Positions 51,573 to 64,000 of a stretch of 64,000 nucleotides of DNA are shown one piece after another. The notes beneath the pieces were generated by a model. It saw only the letters and a program-made list of their open reading frames with translations, did not search any database and was not told where the DNA came from. Position 1 is the stretch's first letter. Every line of letters begins with the position of its first letter. A program made the position numbers and the translations under genes. Location: the NCBI RefSeq assembly GCF_041146795.1, contig NC_135185.1:24684529-24748528 (forward strand), given 5' to 3'. Source of the stretch: Maylandia zebra (taxonomy: Eukaryota > Chordata > Actinopteri > Cichliformes > Cichlidae).

Positions 51573-54147
51573 TTTCTCGCTTCTGTTGGATTGAATCATT
51601 ATAGGTTTACAAGTATGATCCAGTTTATAGCATTGCAAATGTGTCTATCACATCCACGGCAATGTATGAACCCCCTACTAAAAGTATACTAGCTCATTTG
51701 TTCACCAAAGATTTATACGGTGTGTTGACAACTGACGTCACAAAACACTGTAGCACAGCTCGACATAAAACACAGCGAAAACCTTTGTAATACTGTACAC
51801 ACGAAATCTAAAACCCCGACCCCAACGGTATACAGATTGTTAAAAGTACACCACTGAGTTTTCGCTCACTTTTAAATGGGTTTGTTCAGATACATAGTTT
51901 ACCCCAAACAAAATGCTTTATCATTATATTCACGCCTAACACTTGGGTTTATATGTTTAGCCACTTACGTGCAATCAGCTCTAAAACGAAGACACAAAAG
52001 CCTCAAAAGCAGAACATCGATATGCTTCCCTGAGTCGTGAGCCCGACGGAGCGGAACACCTTTACCTGCTTACCCCGCCTACTCTGCCACACCTGCTCTT
52101 TTCTTTTCTAGGGATGACGTCAGTTGTTTGCAGGGTCGGGGTTTTGCGGACAGAAAGTAGGACGGAAACGCGGAACTTGCAGGCTTGTTTTGGCCACTAA
52201 AAAATAAATAAAAAGCCGTGATACTGGGTTGAACTATGTCAACTAGGCCTATGCAAATTTGAAACTCCGAGGGTATCATATTTGAGATTTGTGTGAATAA
52301 ACTCCACAAAAAATGCCGTAAGTAGCAAAAATTATGCAAATTAAAACCGAAATGGGCAAACTGATATGATTTACTTTTATTCAACAAATATTTTTTGAAT
52401 CAGGCTTTACAAGGCTGACTTAATTAAAAAAAATGATAAACTGACTTGTAATTTTGACTCAGTATAACATATGCTGTAATTTAGTAATAAATGATTTTTT
52501 TTTTCTTTAAAACGCTCTTTCCGTGCTGGATTCAGAAGCTGTTCCAGAGCACCAACATAGTGTTCATATCTAAAGGTAAACAATATTTCATCCATTGCAG
52601 TAGTTATGATCCATTTAACCACGAAAAGCGCCCTCGAGTAATGGCAGTAACAGTAGGAGCTATTCAAAGGCTCGGCATTGTTTTAGATTGGCAGTTATCT
52701 CAACCATTAACTACACAGGGCGGCAATTGCGTAACGTTTTCCATTCACCAATCACAGAGAAGTTCGTTGTGCAAGGTCTAATAGTGTGGAGTCTTTGTGT
52801 TGACATCTTCTGGGGGATTGAGAGGTATTATTAATATTTTCAGTATTTTATAATTTCCGGTTGCCTTAAAACAGTAGCAGTGTAGTGCAGAGTAGTGTGA
52901 GAACGTTTGCAAACGATTTCGCGAACAGTGTATCAATACGCATTAATTTCCAAACAAACCGGCGTACGTGCTCTTATGCTACCATTGGTGCTAGCCGGAG
53001 CTTATTGTTAGCATTGGCTAACCTAGCATGGTCGCCAATGAGAAATTAGAAAGGAATATATTAAATTCAGTTAAATCTATATGGCTGCAGTACATTGCGT
53101 GTTTAGCAGTAGCGTTAAATGGTTACGATATGAAATTCATATGGTGCATTTAAGGCTTTGAACAGAAGAAAACCTGCTGTTGGCAAATGATTGCTAAGCT
53201 AGTTTTGTCGTTAGCTTGCTAGCTGAAACAAGTCAGAGAAAGACGGTTCCTGACTAACGGGATTGGGCATATTTAATCAGAAAGTAGGATACAGACGGGC
53301 AAACGGCAAGCCATTTCCTGTTTTCTTCAGGAGATATCTCGACTTGATCGACAGACATTGTGAAAGACCTTCGTCCCACGCAGGGTCTCAGTATTTTACG
53401 AAGTAATTTAGCTAAGTTAAAATCAATTTAAAATTACACAAAAGGCCGATATCAAACAGTCCTGTTCGTAACCATATTTCTGGTTCTGTCTTTATTTCTT
53501 AGTGTTTGAATGGATATTACCAGGTGCACGGAGAAATGGGTAAAACAAGACAAGGTTACTGTACCTTGGTGCCCTCATTTCATAAAGTCATGACATCCAT
53601 GCACACGCAACATTGTTTAAATCATCCAGTTATAGAAATAAAAAAAACACGAATTAATGTCTTTATTTTGGGATGATGTATTTTCAAACACCAGGCAGTA
53701 TTTTGCAGTTCTTGCTTCAAATGGCAGGAGGATGTTCAAATGTTTATGATGGAAAAATAATTGTTAACCAAACCTTCAATTACTGAGAATTACACTTACA
53801 AGGGCTTTTGGACTGACGGTGCAAAGACTTGCAGGCCCTTGTGCATTGTTTCTTATCCCTATGGATTTTGTACTTTTTATATGTTGCTTTAAAGTAAATC
53901 TTTAATTTTCATATATTTTGCAGTAGTATAAGTGCAGTAATGTGTGCACACAGTTATTTACCCAGTGCTCAAAACCACATCATCATGTTCATCCAATATT
54001 TTCTTTTATTATTATTATTGGTTACACTGTTGCTAACATCTAAATTTCAACCATTTCACTTTTTGTTGTTGTAAGCATCATCATTAAGGAGTACATCTCA
54101 TTCCTGTTCCCTTTTTTGTTTAGGAGAGGCCTCCAACATCCTCCATA
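51573..54147. promoter_or_regulatory. Divergent 5' region of the tmem30-like gene and kdm1a
   Basis: Holds both promoters: tmem30-like transcription probably starts near 51950-52080, and kdm1a near 52750-52825. The kdm1a ATG exon begins after an AG at 54122-54123 in a pyrimidine-rich context, so its first exon is probably non-coding, with a donor at or near 52825 (GAGAG then GTATT). Its first intron (about 52825-54123) has a cluster of GCTAGC/TTAGC words at 52978-53230. No exon is supported elsewhere. Confidence 0.5.
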
Positions 54148-63907
<9,760 letters not shown>

Positions 63908-64000
63908 TAGTGGTTGGGGCTTTTTTCAAGCTCAAACATTTGGGTTTTCTCAGTTTTCCAATACTTTAAGTGGAATGTCAAATTCATTCCTGAATTGACC

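Noticed and set aside
51573-51638. Upstream in-frame Met codons of the tmem30-like gene
   Set aside because: They add residues without similarity to the family; the Met at 51572 gives the usual N-terminal length.

Overview
The window is vertebrate nuclear DNA, almost certainly from a teleost fish. The genes are intron-rich with short introns and GT-AG junctions. The proteins are close to human MOK, WDR20, DYNC1H1 and KDM1A as I remember them. The mobile DNA (L2/CR1-like LINE copies, nested hAT elements, a probable solo LTR) is typical of teleosts. I cannot name the species. No rRNA, tRNA, CRISPR array or bacterial-style operon was seen.

Layout. 154-4467 (+): mok, a MAPK-like kinase. 7148-12893 (-): wdr20, tail to tail with mok. 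13177-13671 (-): a short LINE copy with target-site duplications. 14251-15741 (+): a five-exon gene for a Ser-rich, probably disordered protein that I do not recognise. 17072-43666 (-): the whole coding part of dync1h1, the cytoplasmic dynein-1 heavy chain, 78 exons and about 4,637 residues. 44310-45711 (-): a longer, 5'-truncated LINE with an open reverse-transcriptase reading frame. 48320-51572 (-): a TMEM30/CDC50-family flippase subunit, with a hAT inside a hAT in its first intron. 54148 to the window end (+): kdm1a (LSD1), cut off before its last exons.

The most interesting observation is in dync1h1. The exon for the end of stalk coiled coil 1 and the first half of the microtubule-binding domain is present twice in tandem (25608-25803 and 25230-25425). 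Both copies are exactly 196 nt, have the same phases and good splice sites, and encode 66-residue segments (counting the codons split at the junctions) that differ at 16 positions. Because 196 is not a multiple of three, using both would shift the frame, so they look like mutually exclusive exons that would give two dynein motors with different microtubule-binding heads.

MOK, WDR20 and DYNC1H1 are neighbours on human 14q32, so the left two thirds keep an ancestral block, with the unknown gene where I would expect HSP90AA1. KDM1A maps elsewhere in human (1p36), so synteny with human breaks between dync1h1 and the tmem30-like gene. The genes act in separate processes: ciliary and stress signalling (mok), deubiquitinase regulation (wdr20), microtubule transport (dync1h1), lipid flipping (tmem30 family) and histone demethylation (kdm1a). 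No functional operon is implied.
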